Shown one piece after another: positions 1 through 5,617 of a stretch of DNA of 8,817 bases (within the stretch, counting starts at the first letter, position 1; the number at the start of each line of letters is the position of its first letter). Position numbers and translations under genes: made by a program. The notes below the pieces were generated by a model. It saw nothing but the letters and a program-made list of their open reading frames with translations, made no database searches and was not told the DNA's origin. Origin of the DNA: Micavibrio aeruginosavorus (GTDB lineage Bacteria > Pseudomonadota > Alphaproteobacteria > Micavibrionales > Micavibrionaceae); assembly GCA_003240795.1 (NCBI GenBank), contig QFNK01000060.1, positions 1-8,817 on the forward strand. The letters run 5' to 3'.

Positions 1-1646
1 ACCGCCACCACTGGCGCTTTATCATTTCACCGGAGAACGGCCACGATATCGAGGACTTCCACGGCTATGTCCGCGGGGTGATGAAGCTGGTCGAAAAAGA
101 CCTTCAAACATCCCTTACTTGGACGGCGGCCGTACACTATGACACGGACGATGTTCACGCCCATGTGATCGTGCGGGGTGTGAATGATCGGGGCGAGGAT
201 CTGGTGATCGGGCAAGATTACGTTAAGGAAGGTTTCCGGCGCCGGGCGCAGGAAGTGGCAACCGAACTCCTGGGCGAGCGGTCTTTGGACGAAATTCGAA
301 AAAGCCAGGAGAAAGAGGTGGAGGCCTTGCGGGTCACTTCTTTGGACCGGTTCATGGCAAATCAGATGGGCGACGAGCGTATGCTGGATGTTCGCGCCAA
401 GACCAATTTTGGAAAATCCATATTCTACGAAGGCCTCATCAAAGGACGGTTGCGCTTTTTGGCCGCGTCTGGTTTGGCCGTCGAACAGCCGCCGGGGGTT
501 TATATGCTCAAAGAAGATTATCAGGACGACCTTAGAGCGATCGCGCAAAAGAACGAGGCGGTCAAACGTCTGTATCCCAAGATTCAGGATCATGCGCGCC
601 TCGATGGTCTGTCTGTTTATGTCATGAAAGACGGGCAGGGGCCGGAGGTCAGCGGTAGGATCGTGGACAAAGGCATTATGGATGAGCTGTACGACCGTAA
701 ATATGTCGTGGTTGAGGATATGTCCGCCAATCTGCATTTTGTGGCGGTCGGTGATGCCAGATCCTATGACAAGGCCGAGAAGGGGTCTTTGGTCACGATC
801 AAGCCGGGCACGCAAGCTACCGGCAAGGCCGACCAGAATATCAAGATGATCGCGGATATGAACGGCGGCATTTACGATGCTGTGGTTCACAAGGCTCATG
901 TCGAGAAGGATATGAAGTTCATACCCGAAGAAGACAGGGAGCAATATATCGACTACCACCTGAAACGGCTGGAAACGCTCGAGAAGAACGAGATCGTGAA
1001 GCCAATGGATGGCGGACGCTACGAGATTCCGGCCGATGTGATCGCTCAAGGCGAAGAACTGACCAAGAAAATCAACGAGCGCGAGAAGAAGCGTTACTAT
1101 CCGCACATGAATGTTTTGAGCGCGGAACCTGTCGAACGCCTTGTTCATGCCGAGAAGAAAACATGGCTGGACAAGGAATTGTTCAAGCAGGCGAAGAAAG
1201 GCCCATCCATTCCGTACGATGCCGGCGTGTCGCAGGCCTTGGCGGAGCGGCGCGATTGGCTGGTGAAGCAAGATTTGGCCTTTATCCAATCGAACGGGGA
1301 GTTTGCTCTGCGCGGAAAAGCCCTGCAGCAGCTCGATGCGATGGAAGTCTATGCGGCCGGTCGCAAGCTCGCCAAGAAATTCGGGGTCGAATTCAGCGAT
1401 AAGCGGGTCAAGCTCGATCAGCCTGTCCAGTATGGCGGTTTCGTCAAACTTGAAACCGGCACCTGGGCGATCGTATCGCAGGGTAAGGAGCTGCAGCTGG
1501 CGCGCGTCGATCACGAACCGAAACTGGAGCGCGGCGATATGGCCGTCCTGAAACAGACCGAGGGCAAGCTGGAATTGCAGGTTGCACCGGCGCGGGCTAA
1601 ATCGAAGGGCCGTACGAAAGACAAAGATCAGGAAATGGAGTTGTAA
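1..1646 (+). CDS. VirD2-like relaxase with DUF3363 C-terminus, 5' end outside window
   Basis: Conjugative relaxase, expected to nick the origin of transfer, stay bound to the 5' end and be passed to the coupling protein. The frame is open from base 3, so the gene enters from the left; 547 residues are visible. The first visible residues (RHHWRFIISPENG) match the relaxase core just before the metal-binding histidines. Those follow as HYDTDDVHAHVIVRG, with His at visible residues 45, 52 and 54. The catalytic tyrosine should lie further N-terminal, outside the window. Later segments, including RLRFLAASGLA and a GRIVDKGIMDELYDRKYVVV stretch near visible residue 217, resemble DUF3363. The tail is lysine-rich. 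A GTG at 78 could serve as an in-window start but would split the catalytic core, so I reject it. An RHH-protein gene follows after 3 nt. Family assignment is from recalled motifs. Confidence 0.93.
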   Translation, partial: RHHWRFIISPENGHDIEDFHGYVRGVMKLVEKDLQTSLTWTAAVHYDTDDVHAHVIVRGVNDRGEDLVIGQDYVKEGFRRRAQEVATELLGERSLDEIRKSQEKEVEALRVTSLDRFMANQMGDERMLDVRAKTNFGKSIFYEGLIKGRLRFLAASGLAVEQPPGVYMLKEDYQDDLRAIAQKNEAVKRLYPKIQDHARLDGLSVYVMKDGQGPEVSGRIVDKGIMDELYDRKYVVVEDMSANLHFVAVGDARSYDKAEKGSLVTIKPGTQATGKADQNIKMIADMNGGIYDAVVHKAHVEKDMKFIPEEDREQYIDYHLKRLETLEKNEIVKPMDGGRYEIPADVIAQGEELTKKINEREKKRYYPHMNVLSAEPVERLVHAEKKTWLDKELFKQAKKGPSIPYDAGVSQALAERRDWLVKQDLAFIQSNGEFALRGKALQQLDAMEVYAAGRKLAKKFGVEFSDKRVKLDQPVQYGGFVKLETGTWAIVSQGKELQLARVDHEPKLERGDMAVLKQTEGKLELQVAPARAKSKGRTKDKDQEMEL

Positions 1647-1649
1647 TCC

Positions 1650-2069
1650 ATGGCAAAGACAGAAAAACGGGTACAGAAGACGATCCAATGGGACGGTGAT
1701 GTTCTGGATGCCCTTGAAAAGCACAATAAGCAGCAGAGGCTTAATAACCTGTCTGCCGCGGCCAACGATGCTGTCCGTTTTGCGCTATTCCCGGAATATC
1801 GTAGCGATCGTGACAAGGATGTAGTGAAGTTGATGCAGGATTTGCGGGCCTCATTATACGAACACCGGAAGAACACTGCGCGGGATCTCATGATTTTGCA
1901 GGAAGGACTTTTTCAGTTTGTGGATGTATTCTTCCAGCATACACATTCCATTCCCAAGGATGAGCTGGCCGCGGCGAAAGCACAGGCAAAAGCGCGGCTC
2001 GATGATTTTATGGAGCAGTTGGTTCGTAAGATGCAGGATCCTAAACGCCAAGCGAAGGAGAAAGAGTAA
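1650..2069 (+). CDS. Ribbon-helix-helix relaxosome accessory-type protein
   Basis: A 139-residue protein with a probable N-terminal ribbon-helix-helix DNA-binding fold. A short beta segment (KRVQKTIQW, residues 6-14) is followed by two helices (about 15-28 and 33-46, with LSAAANDAVRFAL as the second). The rest (about 55-139) is predicted helical and charged, with alternating Lys/Glu/Gln, and could form a coiled coil or oligomerisation arm. It starts 3 nt after the relaxase stop, with GGAG at 1637-1640 placed 9 nt upstream. Small RHH proteins beside relaxase genes commonly bind the origin of transfer and assist nicking, or repress the mobilisation operon. That role is inferred here from fold and position. 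I recognise no specific named family. The stop overlaps the next start by one base (TAATG), suggesting translational coupling. Confidence 0.75.
   Translation: MAKTEKRVQKTIQWDGDVLDALEKHNKQQRLNNLSAAANDAVRFALFPEYRSDRDKDVVKLMQDLRASLYEHRKNTARDLMILQEGLFQFVDVFFQHTHSIPKDELAAAKAQAKARLDDFMEQLVRKMQDPKRQAKEKE
2055..2060 (+). promoter_or_regulatory. Shine-Dalgarno AAGGAG for the small membrane protein
   Basis: A perfect AAGGAG lies 8 nt before the ATG at 2069. It is inside the last codons of the RHH gene and supports the TAATG overlapping start. Confidence 0.7.
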
Positions 2070-2368
2070 TGGCCTTACATAAGAAGGGTAATCTGATCTT
2101 AACGGACGATGAGAACTACGATTACACGATTTTTAAATGGAGAGTGGGACTCTTTATTCTTGGCAGCCTCTATTTTGGATTTAACATTTATAGATATTTT
2201 CCAGCAGACTGGCCCAAGGTATTGAAATTCATTCTTGTTATTGCTGCAGGTGGTACTTGTGGTGCGATCCTTGCCTATTTTGCCAAACAAATAGATGTTT
2301 TATTCTCCTGGATTGTGCTCTTGGGGATTTTAGGCGGTATTGGATACTGGATCTGGAATTTAATCTAA
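2069..2368 (+). CDS. Small inner-membrane protein with three predicted helices
   Basis: A 99-residue hydrophobic protein. The N-terminus (residues 1-24) is polar and probably cytoplasmic. Three hydrophobic stretches follow: about 25-43 (VGLFILGSLYFGFNIY), 50-71 (WPKVLKFILVIAAGGTCGAI) and 76-98 (VLFSWIVLLGILGGIGYWIW). No signal peptide cleavage site, cysteine pair or catalytic motif is seen. It is translationally coupled to the RHH gene by a 1-nt overlap and precedes the next small gene by 12 nt, so it belongs to the mobilisation operon. Hand-counted GC over 2101-2280 is 73/180 (about 41%), clearly below the relaxase gene. A membrane partner of the transfer machinery or an exclusion-type protein are possibilities by position only. 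I do not recognise a family. Confidence 0.7.
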   Translation: MALHKKGNLILTDDENYDYTIFKWRVGLFILGSLYFGFNIYRYFPADWPKVLKFILVIAAGGTCGAILAYFAKQIDVLFSWIVLLGILGGIGYWIWNLI

Positions 2369-2380
2369 CCTTGAAAGGTT
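2367..2380. promoter_or_regulatory. 6-2-6 palindrome over stop codon and ribosome-binding site
   Basis: AACCTT-GA-AAGGTT is a perfect inverted repeat. It covers the last two bases of the membrane-protein stop codon and the whole gap to the next ATG, including the GAAAGG ribosome-binding sequence. As RNA it could form a 5-bp stem with a 4-nt loop and partly hide the ribosome-binding site. It is short enough to be chance. Confidence 0.3.
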
Positions 2381-2764
2381 ATGTCGGATAAAATGTCTAG
2401 CAAAACAGAGAAAATACTAGCGGCGAGATTCGCAAAGACGCTGACGGCTATGTGTGTCCGTCATACAGAAATTGAAGATATTCATGCTGGAATATCTCCT
2501 GTCACAAAAGCGGGTGATTATTCCGATGTAAAAGTGATTGATGCCGAGGGACGTGAAATTCCTTGGAATGCAGTGTCACGCATTTCAGACGATGAAATGA
2601 AAATTTTAATGAAAAAAATCGTCAATCGTTTGTACACGTTTTTCATTCAGGAAGAGGATCCCCGCTTTAGGCGGCAGACTGAGTATTATGAGAGGGTTTC
2701 CCAATCATGGGATGCGCCAGTGCCGGAAATAGATCCAGCCCTAGACTGCCAATCGAAAAATTAA
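2381..2764 (+). CDS. Conserved-looking small soluble protein of unknown function
   Basis: A 127-residue protein without membrane segments or a signal peptide. It has a compact central block: CVRHTEIEDIHAGISP (about residues 25-40), GDYSDVKVIDAEGREIPW (45-62) and DDEMKILMKKIVNRLYTFF (70-88). The tail runs through YYERVSQSWDAPVPEIDPA to the end. From memory this pattern resembles uncharacterised proteins on alphaproteobacterial plasmids, but I can name no family. The ATG at 2381 has GAAAGG only 2 nt upstream, so the in-frame ATG at 2393 is a possible alternative start. It is the last gene of the relaxase operon and is followed by no visible terminator. Its last codons recur as a diverged, truncated copy beyond the AbiE genes, near 4681-4794. 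Confidence 0.75.
   Translation: MSDKMSSKTEKILAARFAKTLTAMCVRHTEIEDIHAGISPVTKAGDYSDVKVIDAEGREIPWNAVSRISDDEMKILMKKIVNRLYTFFIQEEDPRFRRQTEYYERVSQSWDAPVPEIDPALDCQSKN
2684..2749 (+). repeat. Left copy of a diverged 66-bp direct repeat
   Basis: These 22 codons of the small unknown gene align without gaps to 4705-4770, offset by 2021 bp. I count 53 of 66 bases identical, and 17 of 22 residues. A 19-nt perfect core, GGTTTCCCAATCATGGGAT, lies at 2695-2713. Confidence 0.9.
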
Positions 2765-2790
2765 TTATTAGTTTATATAATACTGTTTTT

Positions 2791-2807
2791 GCGGCGATTA
2801 TCGCCGT
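2791..2807. promoter_or_regulatory. Operator-like palindrome 1 of the AbiE module
   Basis: CGGCGAT-T-ATCGCCG (2792-2806) is a perfect 7-bp inverted repeat around a single base. It is GC-rich inside very AT-rich DNA and recurs almost unchanged at 2865-2879. In the streptococcal AbiE system the AbiEi antitoxin binds two inverted repeats upstream of its gene and represses it, so these are the natural candidate operators. A TATAAT hexamer at 2807-2812 touches its right edge, but I see no convincing -35. Confidence 0.7.
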
Positions 2808-2863
2808 ATAATTATATTTTTATAAATTAATGTATATGTTATAGTTTATAGATATTAATAAGT

Positions 2864-2880
2864 GCGGCGATAATCGCCGT
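2864..2880. promoter_or_regulatory. Operator-like palindrome 2, abutting the abiEi start
   Basis: CGGCGAT-A-ATCGCCG (2865-2879) differs from palindrome 1 only at the central base. With flanks, the shared unit TGCGGCGATWATCGCCGTA covers 19 bp. The two centres (2799 and 2872) are 73 bp apart, close to seven B-DNA turns, so bound proteins would face the same side. It ends 8 nt before the likely abiEi ATG, so occupancy would block transcription into the operon. The region between the two sites is almost pure A/T with several -10-like hexamers, and I cannot pick one promoter. Confidence 0.7.
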
Positions 2881-2887
2881 AAATGAT

Positions 2888-3799
2888 ATGGATTGTAAAC
2901 TTATGGCATTGAAGATTGAAAGAAAGCGAGAACTATTGACGCTGCTGCCGGAATCCTTGCCCGTCACGCGGCAATGGCTTGCGCGGCAGGACACGGATTT
3001 TAACCGCCATGCGATCGATAACCTTGTCAAAAGCCGCCAGCTTTTCCCTCTGGCACAAGGCGTCTATATGCGCCCCGGTACTACACCAACATGGGAGGGC
3101 CTTGTTTGTTTCCTGCAAAACGTCCTGAAAACAGATTTGACCGTTGGGGGATTAACAGCATTGGACTTGCGGGGGCTTGGTCATTACGTTGCCATGTCCA
3201 GCAAAAGGGTTGTGCATCTATACGGCAAAGATACCCTGCCCAAATGGGTCAACCATGTTTTACCCGGGATCGAGTTTGTCCGTCATACAGCACTGGTGGC
3301 ATTTGACGGACTCGATCCTGGCGCATCCGGCCTTGTTAATGATGAATACGATACGGGCTTGAAAAAACTCTATAACGGGGATTCCTCACCTGAATCCCGA
3401 CAAGCGCCGGCAGGACAAAAAAGCGCATGGCCCTTTATACGCTCTTCGCCAGAACGCGCCTATCTTGAAGTCCTGATGGATGTTCCTGATGCTGTGTCGT
3501 TTGAACATGCTGACCAGCTTATGCAGGGATTGACAACATTATCGCCACGTCGTCTTGAGAATTTGTTGAAGAAGGCGCAAAACGTAAAAGTGCGTCGGCT
3601 TTTCTTCTGGTTTGCTGAGCGCCATCAATATCCATGGTTCAAGAAACTACCCGACCCTTATACTCTGGATGAGCTAGGATTGGGCGCAGGAAATAGGAGT
3701 TTGGTCGAAGGCGGGAAACTTGATGCCAAATACAAGATAACCGTACCGGAGGAAATGTGGACGGAAACAACGAATACTATAAACAAGTCCAGCTTCTGA
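2888..3799 (+). CDS. abiEi: AbiEi-family antitoxin of a type IV toxin-antitoxin system
   Basis: A 303-residue AbiEi antitoxin. In this family an N-terminal winged helix binds the operon's operators and a C-terminal domain counters the AbiEii toxin; AbiE systems act as abortive infection against phage. Visible support: the N-terminal helical/winged segment (about residues 10-66, ending GVYMRPGTTPTWEG), a TVGGLTALDLRGLGHY block (85-100), SSPERAYLEVL (187-196), KAQNVKVRRLFFWFAERH (229-246) and the terminal GGKLDAKYKITVPEEM (275-290). The ATG at 2888 has no Shine-Dalgarno and neither does the in-frame ATG at 2903, so the exact start is uncertain. The linker between the two halves (about 137-186) seems longer than I recall for the family and may hold an inserted palindromic sequence. 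The 3' end overlaps the toxin gene by 43 nt. Confidence 0.9.
   Translation: MDCKLMALKIERKRELLTLLPESLPVTRQWLARQDTDFNRHAIDNLVKSRQLFPLAQGVYMRPGTTPTWEGLVCFLQNVLKTDLTVGGLTALDLRGLGHYVAMSSKRVVHLYGKDTLPKWVNHVLPGIEFVRHTALVAFDGLDPGASGLVNDEYDTGLKKLYNGDSSPESRQAPAGQKSAWPFIRSSPERAYLEVLMDVPDAVSFEHADQLMQGLTTLSPRRLENLLKKAQNVKVRRLFFWFAERHQYPWFKKLPDPYTLDELGLGAGNRSLVEGGKLDAKYKITVPEEMWTETTNTINKSSF
3371..3424 (+). repeat. Possible in-frame palindromic element inside abiEi
   Basis: GGGATTC (3378-3384) and GAATCCC (3392-3398) form a 7-bp stem with a 7-nt loop. The following bases, about 3391-3418, resemble the dispersed repeat reading TGGATCCCGGC...GCCGGGATGACA, with about 21 of 28 positions alike by my recollection of that repeat. 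It codes for a low-complexity linker, GDSSPESRQAPAGQ, in a part of AbiEi that appears expanded. Chance similarity is quite possible. Confidence 0.25.
3748..3752 (+). promoter_or_regulatory. GGAGG ribosome-binding site fixing the abiEii GTG start
   Basis: GGAGG sits 4 nt before the GTG at 3757, inside abiEi. An overlapping ATG at 3755 is in another frame. The spacing is a little short but this is the only strong site, and it places the toxin start 43 nt before the antitoxin stop. Confidence 0.6.
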
Positions 3800-4674
3800 T
3801 CAGCGTTCTGCCCTTGGTGGCAAATGAAAAATGCTTTGCGCTGAAAGGTGGTACGGCGATCAACTTGTTTATACGGGATTTTCCCCGGCTATCGGTGGAT
3901 ATTGATCTTGTCTATCTACCGATGGATGACCGCGATACGGCGCTTGCCAATATCACGGCGGGGCTGAACCGTATCGCGGATTCCATTCTGGCGGCCGTAC
4001 CAGGTACACAGATTCAGAAATCTTTTGAAAGCCGCGCCGATGCGTTGCGCCTGATCGTCAAACGGGGAGATGTTCAGATCAAGATTGAATTGTCGCCTGT
4101 TTTGCGCGGATCTGTATTCCCGGAAGAAATGAGAGAGGTTTCCGGAAAGGTAGAAGAACAGTTTGGTTATGTCGAAATGCAAATGCTGTCTATACCCGAC
4201 CTTTATGCTGGAAAATTATGCGCCGCACTTGACCGGCAGCACCCGCGCGACTTGTTCGATGTGAAGTTTCTCTTGGAAAACGAGGGAATAACCGATGACC
4301 TTAGAAAGACGTTTTTGGTTTACCTGATAAGTCACAACCGGACAATCGGGGAACTCTTGCGTCCGACTAGGAAGGACTTACGGGCTACCTATGAAAGCGA
4401 ATTTGTCCGCATGGCACAAGTGGACGTGCCACTGGAAGAACTGGAAGCTGTTCGGGAAAGACTCATTTCCGGGCTGAACGATTCCCTGATAGATAATGAA
4501 AGGCGCTTTCTGCTGTCCTTTAAATCGCTGAAACCGGACTGGCCGTTGTTAGGCTTGCCGAACGTGGAGTTGCTGCCAGCTGTGCGTTGGAAGATGCTGA
4601 ATCTTAGTAAAATGGATAAATTGCGTCATGCCCAAGCCTTACGCAATTTAGAGGATATTCTATATGGTGAGTGA
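3757..4674 (+). CDS. abiEii: AbiEii/AbiGii-family nucleotidyltransferase toxin
   Basis: A 305-residue toxin partner of AbiEi with the nucleotidyltransferase fold. Related toxins (MenT proteins of Mycobacterium tuberculosis) add nucleotides to tRNA 3' ends; whether this one does is inference. Motif I is intact: ALKGGTAINLFIRD at residues 28-41, then LSVDIDLVY with the acidic pair D48 and D50. A third strand, QIKIELSP, carries E111. The C-terminal signature GKLCAALDRQHPRDLFD (152-168) is complete, including K153, R164 and D168. Length and order of motifs are normal, so the toxin looks functional. The start is a GTG at 3757, overlapping abiEi by 43 nt. Translation is therefore likely coupled, and antitoxin is made first. 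An in-frame TGA ends it at 4674; the relic of another gene continues in the same frame immediately after. Confidence 0.93.
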   Translation: MDGNNEYYKQVQLLISVLPLVANEKCFALKGGTAINLFIRDFPRLSVDIDLVYLPMDDRDTALANITAGLNRIADSILAAVPGTQIQKSFESRADALRLIVKRGDVQIKIELSPVLRGSVFPEEMREVSGKVEEQFGYVEMQMLSIPDLYAGKLCAALDRQHPRDLFDVKFLLENEGITDDLRKTFLVYLISHNRTIGELLRPTRKDLRATYESEFVRMAQVDVPLEELEAVRERLISGLNDSLIDNERRFLLSFKSLKPDWPLLGLPNVELLPAVRWKMLNLSKMDKLRHAQALRNLEDILYGE

Positions 4675-4680
4675 TACAAA

Positions 4681-4794
4681 TCACCTTTCCAAGAGCGATA
4701 TGCATATTTTGAGAAGGTTTCCCAATCATGGGATTCGCCCAAACCGGAGCTTGATCCGGCCCTGGATTGCACAAAAGATAAAAAATCCGGATAG
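4681..4794 (+). pseudogene. Orphan 3' fragment of a homologue of the small unknown gene
   Basis: In the frame at 4705 the sequence reads YFEKVSQSWDSPKPELDPA followed by LDCTKDKKSG and a TAG at 4792-4794. This matches YYERVSQSWDAPVPEIDPA in the gene ending at 2764, and weaker similarity (F-x-x-R-x-x-Y/Y-F/Y-E) reaches back to about 4684. No start codon or ribosome-binding site precedes it in frame and the first three quarters of the gene are missing, so it is a relic. The five silent differences and mostly conservative replacements in 22 codons suggest that both copies evolved as coding sequence before this one was cut. It begins within about 10 nt of the abiEii stop. Confidence 0.85.
4705..4770 (+). 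repeat. Right copy of the diverged 66-bp direct repeat
   Basis: Gap-free partner of 2684-2749 at a constant offset of 2021 bp, with the identical 19-nt core at 4716-4734. Together the two copies bracket the AbiE operators and genes. Confidence 0.9.
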
Positions 4795-4821
4795 TCTTAT
4801 CGGGGTTTTCTATCCTGATTT
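4781..4821 (+). terminator. Imperfect intrinsic terminator after the relic
   Basis: An A-run (4781-4785) precedes TCCGGATA-GTCT-TATCGGGG, a stem of GATA/TATC plus CC/GG with one G-G mismatch (4789/4802), followed by TTTTC. A competing larger fold pairs GGATAG (4789-4794) with CTATCC (4810-4815), extended by AATC/GATT beyond a mismatch. It would end transcription of the abiE operon or, ancestrally, of the gene whose tail remains here. The mismatch and short T-run make its strength doubtful. Confidence 0.45.
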
Positions 4822-4880
4822 ATATAAGAATTAAAAACACTTATATGATATTTAGCCGCTTGCGTATTCTGTACATAGCT

Positions 4881-4909
4881 AGGACATGAGTGCTGGTATT
4901 TTATATAAT
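4881..4909 (+). promoter_or_regulatory. Candidate sigma-70 promoter of the XRE regulator gene
   Basis: A perfect TATAAT at 4904-4909 lies 17 nt after AGGACA (4881-4886), which matches four of six -35 bases. Transcription would begin near 4916, leaving only about 14 nt before the ATG at 4930, and that leader has no Shine-Dalgarno. Confidence 0.4.
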
Positions 4910-4929
4910 TTAGGATTATACCATCCTCC

Positions 4930-5613
4930 ATGCCTCATATTACCGGAAATCAGATGCGCGCCGCGCGCGCCCTTATGAATTGGAGCCAAAGCGACCTTGC
5001 AGATAAGGCGGGTCTTTGGCATCCAACGATTGCGAATATTGAAACTGGAAAAACTACGCCGAGTAAAGCAACACTGGATAAGATTTCCGGTGTTTTTATC
5101 AATCATGGTTTAGAGTTTCTGGATGGGGAGGGCGTCAAGAAGAAAACGGAGACAGTCCTGACGCTCTCTGGTGAGAGCGATTTCGAAAGATTTTACGACC
5201 TTGTGTACGATGCCGCCAAAACAACTGGCGGCCAAATTTTTATAAGCAATGTCGATGAGCGTATCTTCGATGAATTTGTGCAGCCCGAATTTGATAAATT
5301 CCACATGCACAGGATGGAACAAATCCGAAGAAATATAGATTTTCGCACGCTTGTTAAGGAAGGGGATGATTACCTTCCCGCAAAAGGCTATTCCAAATAC
5401 AAATGGCTTGCCGCCGAGAAATTTGCAAACACCCCTTTTTATGTATTCGCAGACTATCTTGCCATCATCATTATGATCGATGAGCCGATGATTATTCTTA
5501 TCAAGAATCAGAAAGTGGCCGATCTATATAGAGAGAAATTCCTAATTCAATGGGAATCCGCGAAGAAACCGATTTTACCCGAAAGACCAAAAGGGAAAAA
5601 GAAAACGGCCTAA
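4930..5613 (+). CDS. XRE-family transcriptional regulator with a C-terminal sensor-like domain
   Basis: A 227-residue protein with an N-terminal XRE helix-turn-helix (about residues 7-62: MRAARALMNWSQSDLADKAG, then HPTIANIETGKTTPSKATLD). A linker rich in lysine follows. The C-terminal domain (about 78-213) alternates strands and helices, including GGQIFISNVDERIFDEF, KYKWLAAEKFANTPFYVFAD, YLAIIIMIDEPMIILIKN and ADLYREKFLIQWESAKK. This pattern recalls the degenerate phospholipase-D-like sensor domain of TrmB-type regulators, without a visible HKD motif; that match is only an impression. It starts at ATG 4930 without a ribosome-binding site; ATG 4954 is an alternative but leaves little before the first helix. 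It converges on virD4 with a 4-nt gap. It may control transfer genes or its own gene, but no operator is evident. Confidence 0.85.
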   Translation: MPHITGNQMRAARALMNWSQSDLADKAGLWHPTIANIETGKTTPSKATLDKISGVFINHGLEFLDGEGVKKKTETVLTLSGESDFERFYDLVYDAAKTTGGQIFISNVDERIFDEFVQPEFDKFHMHRMEQIRRNIDFRTLVKEGDDYLPAKGYSKYKWLAAEKFANTPFYVFADYLAIIIMIDEPMIILIKNQKVADLYREKFLIQWESAKKPILPERPKGKKKTA

Positions 5614-5617
5614 ATTT

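Noticed and set aside
27..1724. 565-codon open frame on the minus strand opposite the relaxase
   Set aside because: The plus strand carries the relaxase histidine motif and DUF3363 features over the same span. The antisense product shows no recognisable motif, and a long open antisense frame is a common by-product of biased codon use.
2684..4770. The bracketing direct repeats as attachment sites of an integrase-driven element
   Set aside because: They are about 80% identical, within coding sequence, and no integrase or recombinase gene lies between them. Homologous recombination or gene replacement fits better than site-specific integration.
4700..4834. 44-codon plus-strand frame starting ATG at 4700
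   Set aside because: It reads the relic in a different frame from the one that matches the homologous protein, runs through the hairpin, and shows no family resemblance.
4954..4975. Alternating CG-rich run as a structural or Z-DNA element
   Set aside because: It simply encodes the Met-Arg-Ala-Ala-Arg-Ala start of the first helix of the regulator.
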